NCBI GenBank assembly: GCA_903858075.1 | Contig: CAIOHI010000154.1 | Location: 1 to 13,061 of the forward strand | Source: an uncultured Actinomycetes bacterium | GTDB lineage: Bacteria > Actinomycetota > Acidimicrobiia > Acidimicrobiales > Ilumatobacteraceae | Length of the DNA stretch: 13,061 nucleotides | Reading direction: 5' to 3' | In this document: positions 1 through 7,471 of the stretch, piece by piece | Position numbering within the stretch: the stretch's first letter is position 1 | How the letters are laid out: every line of letters starts with the position of its first letter | Program-made: the position numbers and the translations under genes | Notes under the pieces: generated by a model | Database searches by the model: none | Told to the model about the DNA's origin: nothing | Seen by the model: the letters and a program-made list of their open reading frames with translations, nothing else

Positions 1-1
1 A

Positions 2-370
2 GCCTTAAGCATTGTTTTACTGCAGGTGTTGTCTGCGCTACGAGAGTTGCGCTCAGATCTCGATCTGTTTGAATCACGCGTGCTACCACTTATGGCAGAC
101 CTACGAGATGCCACCGACGAAACGCGAGAAGTTGTTGATGATGCCCGCGAAGACCTCGAGCGTTTCGACAGGGTATTGGGTTCGGCTGAAATGGTGAGTA
201 CTGCGTTAGCCGATACCTCTCGGGTCGCACGTACGGTTATTACCTCTCCACTCATCAAAACAGTCGCTGTTGCACGAGGAGTGTCACGTGGATTGCGTAA
301 ATTCTCTACATCAGCACCCGCTCAGGCTTCGCAGCGCAAAACACGGCAGCGAAGAAAATCTGGCAGATAG
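2..370 (+). CDS. DUF948-like coiled-coil protein, C-terminal part (5' end outside window)
   Basis: The frame is open from the window edge, so this is the last 122 residues of a longer protein. A GTG at position 26 could serve as a start, but the residues before it (ALSIVLLQ) are hydrophobic and look like the end of a membrane segment, so I read it as truncated. An acidic heptad-like helix follows, from about LRELRSDLDL to RFDRVLGSAE, and then a conserved-looking SRVARTVITSPLIK stretch. The tail is strongly basic (QRKTRQRRKSGR). This layout of one N-terminal membrane helix, a long coiled coil and a short PLIK-type motif is that of actinobacterial DUF948 proteins, which sit just upstream of alaS in this group. 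No enzymatic function is known to me; a membrane-anchored envelope role is only a guess. The next gene starts 9 bases downstream. Confidence 0.7.
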   Translation, partial: ALSIVLLQVLSALRELRSDLDLFESRVLPLMADLRDATDETREVVDDAREDLERFDRVLGSAEMVSTALADTSRVARTVITSPLIKTVAVARGVSRGLRKFSTSAPAQASQRKTRQRRKSGR

Positions 371-379
371 GGTGCACAT

Positions 380-616
380 ATGCGTCGTTTGGTCTGGTTC
401 TTTGCAGGTTTCGTAGTGGCCCTCATTGGAGGTGGCTATGCAAAAAGGCGAGTGGTCTCTGCGGCACAAGATCTTGCACCAACGCGAGTTGCGCAAAGAG
501 CCAAGGTGCGTGCGGGGGAAGTCTCCCGAACTGTTCGTTCTCGCTTCACCGATGCCGTTCACGAAGGACAAAGTGCAATGCGTGAGCGTGAATCAGAACT
601 CCAACCGAAGCCGTAA
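380..616 (+). CDS. Small single-span membrane protein, DUF6167-like
   Basis: This 78-residue protein starts at an ATG preceded by AGGG a few bases upstream. Residues 4-20 (LVWFFAGFVVALIGGGY) form one hydrophobic helix with glycines. A basic KRR cluster at 22-24 follows, so the rest is probably cytoplasmic by the positive-inside rule. Residues 25-78 are charged and helical and end in an AMRERESEL motif, close to the MxxREAEL ending of actinobacterial DUF6167 proteins found between a DUF948 gene and alaS. Family assignment rests on this layout, the ending and the position, not on a search. The biochemical role is unknown. Pairing with the upstream gene suggests the two work together at the membrane. 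Confidence 0.7.
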   Translation: MRRLVWFFAGFVVALIGGGYAKRRVVSAAQDLAPTRVAQRAKVRAGEVSRTVRSRFTDAVHEGQSAMRERESELQPKP

Positions 617-621
617 CGGCT
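609..621. repeat. Perfect short palindrome upstream of alaS
   Basis: AGCCGT and ACGGCT are perfect inverted arms around a single A at 615. The arms span the TAA stop of the preceding gene. As RNA this could form a five-pair stem with a three-base loop. No T-tract follows, so it is not a Rho-independent terminator. It could be an operator or chance. Confidence 0.4.
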
Positions 622-635
622 AAGATTTGGGGCAA
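621..635 (+). promoter_or_regulatory. Possible leaderless promoter for alaS (-10 TAAGAT)
   Basis: TAAGAT at 621-626 fits the actinobacterial TANNNT -10 pattern and lies 8 bases before the alaS ATG. The only G-rich run before the ATG (GGGG, 629-632) ends 2 bases from it, too close to act as a normal ribosome binding site. That would fit transcription starting at or near the ATG itself. No good -35 box is visible at 16-18 bases spacing, so this is a weak prediction. Confidence 0.3.
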
Positions 636-3280
636 TGAGTACTCCCTCGAATCCGTTAACTTCCCCAGCTCGTCCGCATTCAGCTAACGAGGTGCGAAAC
701 GCTTTTCGTGACTTTTTCATTGCCAAAGGCCATGCTCAGGTCGAGTCGGCCAGCCTGATTCCTCATGACCCCACCGTGCTATTCACTGTCGCCGGAATGG
801 TGCCGTTTAAGCCCTATTTTGTGGGCGATGAAACACCGCCGTATAAGCGGGCGGTGAGTGTTCAAAAATGTGCTCGTGCAGGTGGGAAACACAACGATCT
901 CGACGACGTTGGTCGCACAAAGCGTCACCTCGTATTTTTCGAAATGCTCGGCAATTTTAGTTTCGGTGATTATTTCAAAGAGAGTGCTATTCCGTGGTCA
1001 TGGGAACTCGTTACTGAAGTCTTCGGTTTCGATGGCGACCAACTATGGATCACCGTTCATGAAAGTGACGATGAAGCAGAAGCTATTTGGCACGAGCAAG
1101 TAGGTGTTCCGATGTCGCGTATTCAGCGGCTCGGCGACAAAGACAACTTTTGGCAAATGGGCGATACGGGTCCATGTGGCCCATGCTCAGAAATTCACAT
1201 CGATCGCGGGCCAGCCTTCGGCCCAGACGGTGGCCCTCTGAACGATCCATTTGGTGACCGTTTCCTCGAGTTTTGGAACCTCGTATTCATGCAATACAAC
1301 CAGGCGCCCGACGGTTCGCGTACGCCTTTGCCCAAACCTTCCATCGACACTGGTGCTGGCTTGGAACGCATTGTTGCGCTTATGCAAAAAACAAACTCTG
1401 TGTGGGAGACCGACCTCTTGATGCCGTTGGTAGAACAGGCACAGTCGTTAACGGGTAAAAAGTATCTCTCTGGCGACTATGACGATAAGTCCAGTTTCAG
1501 CTTGCGCGTGCTTGCAGAACATGCCCGTTCCTCCACGATGCTTGTGAACGATGGGGTTTTCCCCTCAAACGAAAACCGCGGCTATGTGCTACGACGCATC
1601 ATTCGACGCGCGGTGCGTCATGCTTATATCTTGGGAACCGAGAAGCTGGTCATGCCTAGTTTGGTGAACACGGCAATTGATGGCATGGGCGCGGCGTATC
1701 CCGATGTTCAAAAGAACCGAGATTTCATTGTCGATGTTCTCACTCGCGAAGAAGAGAAGTTCCGTCAAACTTTGAAAACCGGCACTCATATTCTCGATGA
1801 AGAACTCGATAAGAGCGGTAAGAACCTCAGCGGTTCTACCGCATTTTTGTTGCACGATACCTATGGCTTTCCTCTCGAGCTAACACAAGAAATAGCGAGT
1901 GAAAGAGAAATTGAAGTTGATCTCGACGGATTCCGTGTTGAGATGGATCAGCAGCGTGATCGCGCTAAGCAAGCACGCAAGGGTGGAAAAGTTGACGATT
2001 CGCAAATTGCCACGTATCGCAACATCATGGAAGTCAATGGAGTCACTTCGTTCGTGGGTTACGAGTCAGTCGAGTCCGCCTCAAAAATTGTTGGGCTCAA
2101 CGAATCCATTTTTCACGATGGGTGTTTCGAGGTCTTTCTTGACACCACTCCTTTCTACGCAGAAAGCGGTGGTCAGGTAGGAGACACCGGAACAATCTCA
2201 AACACCGAGTGTGAACTGGAAGTACTCGATACAACCTTTGCTCTACCTAACCTGCGTATGCATCTGTGTCGTGTAGTGCGTGGTATCCCTAAGTTGAATG
2301 CTCAAGTTGTAGCCACCATCAACGATGCACGCCGTACCGAAATTCGTCGTCACCATACAGCTACTCATATGTTGCATTGGGCGCTGCGTGAGGTTCTTGG
2401 TGAGCATGTAAAACAGGCCGGTTCACTTGTAGAGCCAGACCGTTTGCGTTTTGACTTTAGCCATTACGCGGCAGTTTCTGCAGAAGAACTCCAAGAGATC
2501 GAGCGTATTGCCAACTTGCAAGTGCTGAAAAACTGCGGTGTCTCGGTGTATGAAACATCAAAAGATGAGGCAACAAAAGCCGGAGCTATCGCATTCTTTG
2601 GCGACAAGTATGGCGACCTCGTGCGCGTGCTTGATGCAGGTGACTCAGTGGAACTCTGCGGAGGAACTCATGTTGGTGCCACCGGCGATATTGGGGCAAT
2701 TAAAATTTTGTCTGAAAGTTCTATTGGCTCAAACTTGCGCCGTATAGAAGCTGTTGCCGGAACACATTCACTTGCATTCATCCAGCAACAAAATGTCACA
2801 CTGTCTCATGCGGCAGAGCTGCTTGGCGCAACTCCCGACACACTGAACGTCTATATCGAGCGCAAGATCGACGATATGCGTGCATTGCAAGACGAGAATC
2901 GCATCTTACGCTCACGCCTTGCAGCTACTCAGGCAGTTGAAATTGCGGAAACTGCGGTCAATGGTGGAGTAGTGCAACAGATCGATGGGTTGACGCCCGG
3001 AGATCTGCGGGAACTAGCAATAGCTATCCGTAATGTCAGCGGAATACGAGCGGTTGTACTCGCTGGTGTTACCGACACAGGAGGCGTGGCCATCGTCGCT
3101 GCGACAACTCCAAGCGTTTCAGTCTCTGCGGGCAGCCTTATTGCGGCTGCTGCGAAGGCAGTGGGCGGCGGCGGAGGCGGAAAGGGCGACATTGCTACAG
3201 CCGGTGGAAAAAATGCCGCCGGTCTACCAGAAGCCATTTCTCTAGCTGGGGCTTCCGTTCAAGAAGCACTTGGTGCCTAG
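635..3280 (+). CDS. alaS: Alanine--tRNA ligase
   Basis: Cytoplasmic class II synthetase that charges tRNA-Ala and clears mischarged Ser/Gly-tRNA-Ala. At 881 residues it is full length. The catalytic core covers roughly residues 15-260, with the signature AGGKHNDLDDVG at 82-93, FFEMLGNFSFGDYFK at 101-115 and the motif-3 region DTGAGLERI at 238-246. The editing domain carries all four zinc/editing ligands: H574 and H578 in HTATH, and C675 and H679 in CGGTH. A helical linker around 735-765 leads to the C-Ala domain, which has the usual glycine run GGGGGGKGDIATAGG at 844-858. The ATG at 635 puts the start about 20 residues before the core, as in the family. No T-box leader fits in the 18-base gap upstream. 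ruvX starts 2 bases after the stop. Confidence 0.98.
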   Translation: MSTPSNPLTSPARPHSANEVRNAFRDFFIAKGHAQVESASLIPHDPTVLFTVAGMVPFKPYFVGDETPPYKRAVSVQKCARAGGKHNDLDDVGRTKRHLVFFEMLGNFSFGDYFKESAIPWSWELVTEVFGFDGDQLWITVHESDDEAEAIWHEQVGVPMSRIQRLGDKDNFWQMGDTGPCGPCSEIHIDRGPAFGPDGGPLNDPFGDRFLEFWNLVFMQYNQAPDGSRTPLPKPSIDTGAGLERIVALMQKTNSVWETDLLMPLVEQAQSLTGKKYLSGDYDDKSSFSLRVLAEHARSSTMLVNDGVFPSNENRGYVLRRIIRRAVRHAYILGTEKLVMPSLVNTAIDGMGAAYPDVQKNRDFIVDVLTREEEKFRQTLKTGTHILDEELDKSGKNLSGSTAFLLHDTYGFPLELTQEIASEREIEVDLDGFRVEMDQQRDRAKQARKGGKVDDSQIATYRNIMEVNGVTSFVGYESVESASKIVGLNESIFHDGCFEVFLDTTPFYAESGGQVGDTGTISNTECELEVLDTTFALPNLRMHLCRVVRGIPKLNAQVVATINDARRTEIRRHHTATHMLHWALREVLGEHVKQAGSLVEPDRLRFDFSHYAAVSAEELQEIERIANLQVLKNCGVSVYETSKDEATKAGAIAFFGDKYGDLVRVLDAGDSVELCGGTHVGATGDIGAIKILSESSIGSNLRRIEAVAGTHSLAFIQQQNVTLSHAAELLGATPDTLNVYIERKIDDMRALQDENRILRSRLAATQAVEIAETAVNGGVVQQIDGLTPGDLRELAIAIRNVSGIRAVVLAGVTDTGGVAIVAATTPSVSVSAGSLIAAAAKAVGGGGGGKGDIATAGGKNAAGLPEAISLAGASVQEALGA

Positions 3281-3282
3281 TT

Positions 3283-3714
3283 GTGACGAGGCCTTTGCGC
3301 GTACTTGGTATCGACTTAGGTTCAAAACGAATAGGTATAGCGGTCAGCGATCGCAGCGGAACCATTGCATCGCCTCTCTTGGTTTTGCAGCGATCCGGTA
3401 GTACAAAAAAAGATCACGACAACATTCGTCTGTTGGTGGAAGAAGAAGAATGCGAAGCTGTTGTCGTGGGTCTGCCCCTGTCAATGGATGGTTCAGTGGG
3501 GAAAGCCGCAAGTGCTGCCATTGCCGAGACGAAGCAATTGGCTACCGTGGTCAATGTGCCTGTAAGTACGTACGATGAGCGCCTCACAACAGTGAGTGCA
3601 GACCGAGCGATGATTGAAGCCAACATGAACGCTCAAGCGCGCCGTCGCGTGGTCGATAAAGTTGCTGCTGCTGTGATGTTGCAATCATGGCTCGATCGCC
3701 AGGCGAACCTGTAA
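3283..3714 (+). CDS. ruvX: RuvX/YqgF family putative pre-16S rRNA nuclease
   Basis: This 143-residue protein has an RNase H-like fold, the usual size for the family. Visible motifs are GIDLGSKRIGIAVSD at 9-23 with first acidic residue D11, VVGLPLSMDGSVG at 61-73, YDERLTT at 97-103 with E99, and VDKVAAAVML at 124-133 with D125. These are the acidic catalytic positions of the family. YqgF proteins were first described as possible Holliday junction resolvases and are now mostly linked to 5' maturation of 16S rRNA; the sequence does not separate these roles. The start is a GTG 2 bases after the alaS stop, which keeps the conserved LGIDLG near residue 10. Its stop codon directly abuts the next start (TAAATG). 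Confidence 0.95.
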   Translation: MTRPLRVLGIDLGSKRIGIAVSDRSGTIASPLLVLQRSGSTKKDHDNIRLLVEEEECEAVVVGLPLSMDGSVGKAASAAIAETKQLATVVNVPVSTYDERLTTVSADRAMIEANMNAQARRRVVDKVAAAVMLQSWLDRQANL

Positions 3715-4869
3715 ATGACCAACGACTGGAATGAAGACCCGTGGGACATCATCGATGAAGTTCCCGTCCACGACCTTGCAACACAGGGTCAAACAACAGG
3801 TCCTTCGCGGTCGCTCGTTCTTGTTGTCGTCAGTATTTTCATTGCCTTGGTACTCATTGCTGGTGGCGGGTCGCTGTGGTACCTGCGTCAGGTAAACCCA
3901 GTTGGTGACCCGACGAGTGCGGTGAACTTCACAGTGGCGGCCAATGACACATTGAACAATGTAAGCAGCAGGCTTGAAAAAGAAAAGATCATTACTAGTG
4001 CTCGAGTGTTTCGTTGGTATGTGGGGCGCAAGGGCGGAATCACGTTTTACCCGGGTTATTTCCTTTTGAAGCCCCACGATCACATGGGCAACATTATGGC
4101 CGTACTGAATACGCCACCCGAACAAACTTTTACCAATGTCACATTCCCAGAAGGTTTCACCTTGGAACAAATGGCTTCACGGCTCGCCGAGAAAGTTCCA
4201 AGACTCGATGCGGCAAACTTCTTGCAGCAATCGGTGAGTGGCGTGGCTACTTCGGCGTTTGCCCCCAGTGGGTCAACGAATCTCGAAGGCTTGTTGTTCC
4301 CCGATACGTACCAAATATCGGGTGACGATTCAGCTACTCGCGTGTTGCAGAGAATGGCTGGCCTCATGGAACGGGTAGGGCGTCAAGAAGGCATTGCAAA
4401 ATCTGAAGCACAACTCGGATACAGCCCATATGAAGTTCTTACCGTGGCGTCAATGATTGAACGCGAAGCAAAGGTCGACGCAGATCGCCCCAAAATTGCG
4501 CGCGTTATTTACAACCGTTTAAAGCGCAAGATGCTGCTGCAAATAGATGCAACACTGCGGTACAAGCAAGATGCGGCACTATCTATTAGTGAGTTGCAGA
4601 AGCTCGATTTCCCGTACAACACATATTTGTATAAGGGCTTGCCGCCAACGCCTATTGCGCAACCTGGTCGCGCTTCAATACGAGCCGCATTGAACCCATC
4701 TCCTAATCCATCAGCTGGAGACCCCATTTGCGCTGGTCTGAAGTCAAATGAAAAGTGCGAATACTTATATTACGTCATCGCAGATAAAGAGGGCGGGCAC
4801 GTTTTCGCTGCAACATTTGCACAGCACGAAGCGAACATCGCAAAAGCTAAATTGGCAGGTGTGATGTGA
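3715..4869 (+). CDS. mltG: Endolytic murein transglycosylase MltG
   Basis: Inner-membrane enzyme that cuts nascent peptidoglycan glycan strands and helps set their length. The 384 residues begin with a short acidic cytoplasmic tail (1-30) and one membrane helix at about 33-57 (SLVLVVVSIFIALVLIAG). The LysM-like part follows at roughly 70-135, then the YceG catalytic domain. The catalytic glutamate is E249 in ASMIEREAKV (245-254), matching E218 of the E. coli enzyme. Other hallmarks are the FPDTYQ stretch at 195-200 and KGLPPTPIAQPGRASIRAAL at 307-326. The ATG immediately follows the ruvX stop, with only AGG at 3701-3703 as a distant ribosome site, so translation is probably coupled. The stop overlaps the aroE start by 4 bases. 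Confidence 0.96.
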   Translation: MTNDWNEDPWDIIDEVPVHDLATQGQTTGPSRSLVLVVVSIFIALVLIAGGGSLWYLRQVNPVGDPTSAVNFTVAANDTLNNVSSRLEKEKIITSARVFRWYVGRKGGITFYPGYFLLKPHDHMGNIMAVLNTPPEQTFTNVTFPEGFTLEQMASRLAEKVPRLDAANFLQQSVSGVATSAFAPSGSTNLEGLLFPDTYQISGDDSATRVLQRMAGLMERVGRQEGIAKSEAQLGYSPYEVLTVASMIEREAKVDADRPKIARVIYNRLKRKMLLQIDATLRYKQDAALSISELQKLDFPYNTYLYKGLPPTPIAQPGRASIRAALNPSPNPSAGDPICAGLKSNEKCEYLYYVIADKEGGHVFAATFAQHEANIAKAKLAGVM

Positions 4870-5732
4870 ACAGAGGAGAAAGTGCAATTGGTAAGCATCA
4901 CTCGGCGCGTATTGCTTGCGTGCTCGGACAACCAGTTGCCCACAGTTTGTCTCCGGCAATTCATAACGATTGTTTTGAACACGTAGCAGTGAACGCCAGG
5001 TATTTTTCATGCGACGTGTCGCCAAAAAATTTGGGAAGCATGGTCCGGAGTCTGCAGTCACAGCACTTTCTCGGTGCTTCGGTCACAATGCCACACAAAG
5101 AGGCAGTTCTGGCACTCTGCGACACTGTTTCTCCAAGGGCTCATGCGTTGTCGTCGGTCAATACTCTGATTCCCCAAAGCGATGGCAGCCTGTATGGCGA
5201 TTCCACCGATGGTGCAGGCTGCGTAGATGCGCTTGCGCATCACGGAGTGCAACTGCAAGGGAAGTCGGTACTTGTCATTGGCGCAGGAGCAACTGCACGG
5301 GCGTGTATTGAAGCCTTCTCGCATACCAATGTGTCACGCATTGGCGTCATGAATAGGTCGAAAGATCGTGCGCATGAAGCTGTACAGCTTGCATCTGGGA
5401 AGGGGCATATTGCTCAACTCTCCGACGTCCCTGAAGTAGATGTCATCATTCACACCACTCCCATTGGCATGAAACAAGGTGTCCCTGCAGGAGAGACTCC
5501 ACTTCCCAAAGACTTACTGAGATCGCATCATGTAGTTCTCGACGCCGTCTATCAGCCTCTCGAAACTCAGTTGCTGCTCGATGCTCGCAATAGCGGGGCG
5601 CAGGCCATCGACGGCCTATGGATGCTGGTCTACCAAGCAAAGGCGCAGCAATTGCTGTGGACAGGGTCGAATCCAGACCCAATGCGCATGCGATTTGCAG
5701 CAGAGCGCGAACTCGCTCGGCGGGGCAGATAA
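4866..5732 (+). CDS. aroE: Shikimate dehydrogenase (NADP+)
   Basis: Reduces 3-dehydroshikimate to shikimate in the aromatic amino acid pathway. It has 288 residues, near the usual 270-290. The substrate domain shows GQPVAHSLSPAIHN at 21-34 with S27 and S29, VTMPHKEAV at 73-81 with catalytic K78, N99 in SVNT, and D115 in STDGAGCV. The NADP-binding loop is GAGATARA at 139-146, with NRS at 163-165, the usual phosphate-binding position. The C-terminal DGLWMLVYQA at 249-258 completes the active site. The GTG start shares GTGA with the mltG stop and has AGG 6 bases upstream. An unusually good GAGGAG lies inside the gene at 4873-4878, and no standard in-frame start follows it before the conserved motif. 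The final 20 residues are rich in arginine and not conserved in function. Confidence 0.96.
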   Translation: MNRGESAIGKHHSARIACVLGQPVAHSLSPAIHNDCFEHVAVNARYFSCDVSPKNLGSMVRSLQSQHFLGASVTMPHKEAVLALCDTVSPRAHALSSVNTLIPQSDGSLYGDSTDGAGCVDALAHHGVQLQGKSVLVIGAGATARACIEAFSHTNVSRIGVMNRSKDRAHEAVQLASGKGHIAQLSDVPEVDVIIHTTPIGMKQGVPAGETPLPKDLLRSHHVVLDAVYQPLETQLLLDARNSGAQAIDGLWMLVYQAKAQQLLWTGSNPDPMRMRFAAERELARRGR

Positions 5733-5743
5733 CCTCTGAAGCG

Positions 5744-6904
5744 ATGTTGCGCTATCTCACTGCCGGTGAATCTCATGGTCAAGCCCTCGTAGTTATTGTG
5801 GAAGGGCTTCCTGCAGGGTTGCCCGTCACCATGGAAGACATTCAAGAGGAAATGGGTCGTCGGCGCTTAGGTTTCGGTCGTGGGCCACGCCAACGCTTTG
5901 AAGTCGACGAAATTCTGCTCCTCGGTGGAATTCGTCATGGGCGCACCCTTGGTTCGCCAGTTGCTATTCAAATTCAAAACACCGAATGGTTCCGCAGCGA
6001 TAAATGGCATGAAGAAATGTCTCCTGCGCCGGGCCAAACGAAAGATCCGCTCACGCAGCCGCGCCCTGGTCACGCCGACCTTGCGGGAATGCAAAAATAC
6101 GGTTTTACCGACGCTCGTGATGTTCTTGAACGAGCAAGCGCTCGCGAAACAGCCGCCCGCGTAGCTGCAGGGGCACTTGCGAAACTTCTTTTGCGCTCCA
6201 TTGGCATTGAAGTGCTGTCTCATGTCATTCAGATGGGTGACGTTCGGGCTCCTTCGCAAGTGCGACCCACCATGTCCGACCTTGCAGCAATCGATGAAAG
6301 TCCTGTGCGCTGTTTCGACACCTCGGTTGAAGCGCGCATGGTGACGGCAATTGAAGATGCTGCACGTGAAGGCGACAGCCTGGGCGGAGTAGTTGAAGTT
6401 CTTGCTTATGGCGTGCCTGTAGGTCTTGGTAGCCATGTTCATTGGGATCGCAAGATCGATTCCATGTTGGCTCAAGCTGTCATGAGCATCCAGGCGGTCA
6501 AAGGTGTGGAAATTGGCGATGGCTTTGAAGTAGCAGGTCGTCGAGGTAGCCAGGCTCACGATGCAATTGAATGGGATGCGGAGAACGGTGTTTATCATCG
6601 ACTCTCGGCGTTGGCCGGTGGAACCGAAGGCGGAATGACAACTGGTGAAATGGTTGTGGTGCGCGCCGCAATGAAGCCATTGGCCACGTTGAATAGGCCA
6701 ACTTTGCAAACCGTCGACACTGTCACAAAAGAAAACACCGTAAGTTTCAAAGAGCGCACCGACGTCACTGCAGTGCCGGCAATGGGCGTTGTTGCAGAAA
6801 CCATGGTTGCGTTAGTTCTTGCTGCTGAAGCGCAAAGGAAATTCGGTGGCGACTCTATTGCGGAATTCCAAAGGAATCATCGTTCCTTTATTGAGTCGTT
6901 GTGA
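5744..6904 (+). CDS. aroC: Chorismate synthase
   Basis: Converts EPSP to chorismate using reduced FMN, the last shared step of aromatic biosynthesis. I place the start at the ATG giving MLRYLTAGESHGQ, because chorismate synthases begin this way; an open frame extends 42 codons further upstream into aroE but is not family sequence. The result is 386 residues, normal for an actinobacterial enzyme. Landmarks are GESHG at 8-12 with H11, RRRLGFGRGPRQR at 39-51, GGIRHGRTLGSPV at 61-73, the RPGHADLAG signature at 107-115 with H110, SLGGVVEV at 212-219, GGTEGGMTTGE at 292-302 and ERTDVTAVPAMGVV at 337-350 with D340. The gene begins 11 bases after aroE and overlaps aroK by 4 bases. Confidence 0.97.
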   Translation: MLRYLTAGESHGQALVVIVEGLPAGLPVTMEDIQEEMGRRRLGFGRGPRQRFEVDEILLLGGIRHGRTLGSPVAIQIQNTEWFRSDKWHEEMSPAPGQTKDPLTQPRPGHADLAGMQKYGFTDARDVLERASARETAARVAAGALAKLLLRSIGIEVLSHVIQMGDVRAPSQVRPTMSDLAAIDESPVRCFDTSVEARMVTAIEDAAREGDSLGGVVEVLAYGVPVGLGSHVHWDRKIDSMLAQAVMSIQAVKGVEIGDGFEVAGRRGSQAHDAIEWDAENGVYHRLSALAGGTEGGMTTGEMVVVRAAMKPLATLNRPTLQTVDTVTKENTVSFKERTDVTAVPAMGVVAETMVALVLAAEAQRKFGGDSIAEFQRNHRSFIESL

Positions 6905-7464
6905 ACGGTGCGCCTCTTCCGGTGCATCATGTTGTTCTCATTGGGTTAATGGGCACCGGTAAAAGTACCGTTGGGCGTGTTTTGGCGAAAGAATTAGATC
7001 GAGACTTCGTCGATACCGATGCTGCAATCGAGCGAGATGCACAAAAAGATATTGCTCACATTTTTGACGAAGATGGGGAAGACCATTTTCGCTTGCAGGA
7101 AATTGCAAAACTCTCAGAACTCCTTGGCGAAGACCGACCCCTCGTTATTTCTACTGGTGGGGGAATCCTTGAATCTGAGAAGTGTCGAACACTTCTTGCA
7201 GAAAAAAAGAGCGAAGGAACACTGGTGGTCTGGCTACAAGCGTCTGTAGGCGTCATGCTTGAACGCACGGCCCGCTCTCAGAACAGACCGTTACTTGCGC
7301 AGGCTAAAGGTAAAGGTGCGAGGGAAGAGGTGTTGAAATCTCTTGTGGCTCGAAGAAACCCTTGGTACAGCGAGGCTGCCGATATGGAAATTTCCACCGA
7401 CACAATGTCAATTCAACGTATTGTGAGAACAGTGATGTCAACTATTAATTATTCTGATTTGTGA
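6901..7464 (+). CDS. aroK: Shikimate kinase
   Basis: Phosphorylates shikimate at the 3-hydroxyl using ATP. The 187 residues show the P-loop GLMGTGKST at 15-23, the shikimate-binding FVDTDAAIE at 36-44 with D38 and D40, GEDHFR at 59-64 with R64, and the TGGG loop at 85-88. The lid segment is NRPLL at 128-132 with R129. The ARRNPWYSEAAD segment at 150-161 supplies the usual C-terminal arginine and tyrosine. The start is a GTG within GTGA, shared with the aroC stop, and nothing downstream preserves the N-terminal strand before the P-loop. It is slightly longer than the common 165-175 residues, owing to a short extended N-terminus and a lysine-rich segment around 134-141 after the lid. Confidence 0.96.
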   Translation: MNGAPLPVHHVVLIGLMGTGKSTVGRVLAKELDRDFVDTDAAIERDAQKDIAHIFDEDGEDHFRLQEIAKLSELLGEDRPLVISTGGGILESEKCRTLLAEKKSEGTLVVWLQASVGVMLERTARSQNRPLLAQAKGKGAREEVLKSLVARRNPWYSEAADMEISTDTMSIQRIVRTVMSTINYSDL

Positions 7465-7471
7465 GCACCTG

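Noticed and set aside
3161..3190. Glycine-codon run near the alaS end as a possible low-complexity artefact
   Set aside because: A glycine-rich segment is a normal feature of the AlaRS C-Ala domain, and the reading frame continues intact through it.
3685..4170. 161-codon minus-strand frame across the ruvX/mltG junction
   Set aside because: It is antisense to two clearly coding genes and has no motif, plausible ribosome site or conserved context.
5618..5743. 42-codon N-terminal extension of aroC
   Set aside because: It overlaps the conserved end of aroE and does not resemble the family. Chorismate synthases begin at MLRYLTAGESHG, which is the ATG at 5744.
5867..6709. 280-codon open frame on the minus strand inside aroC
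   Set aside because: It lies wholly opposite a well-conserved chorismate synthase, shows no recognisable motif, and has a Cys/His-rich composition typical of antisense shadows.
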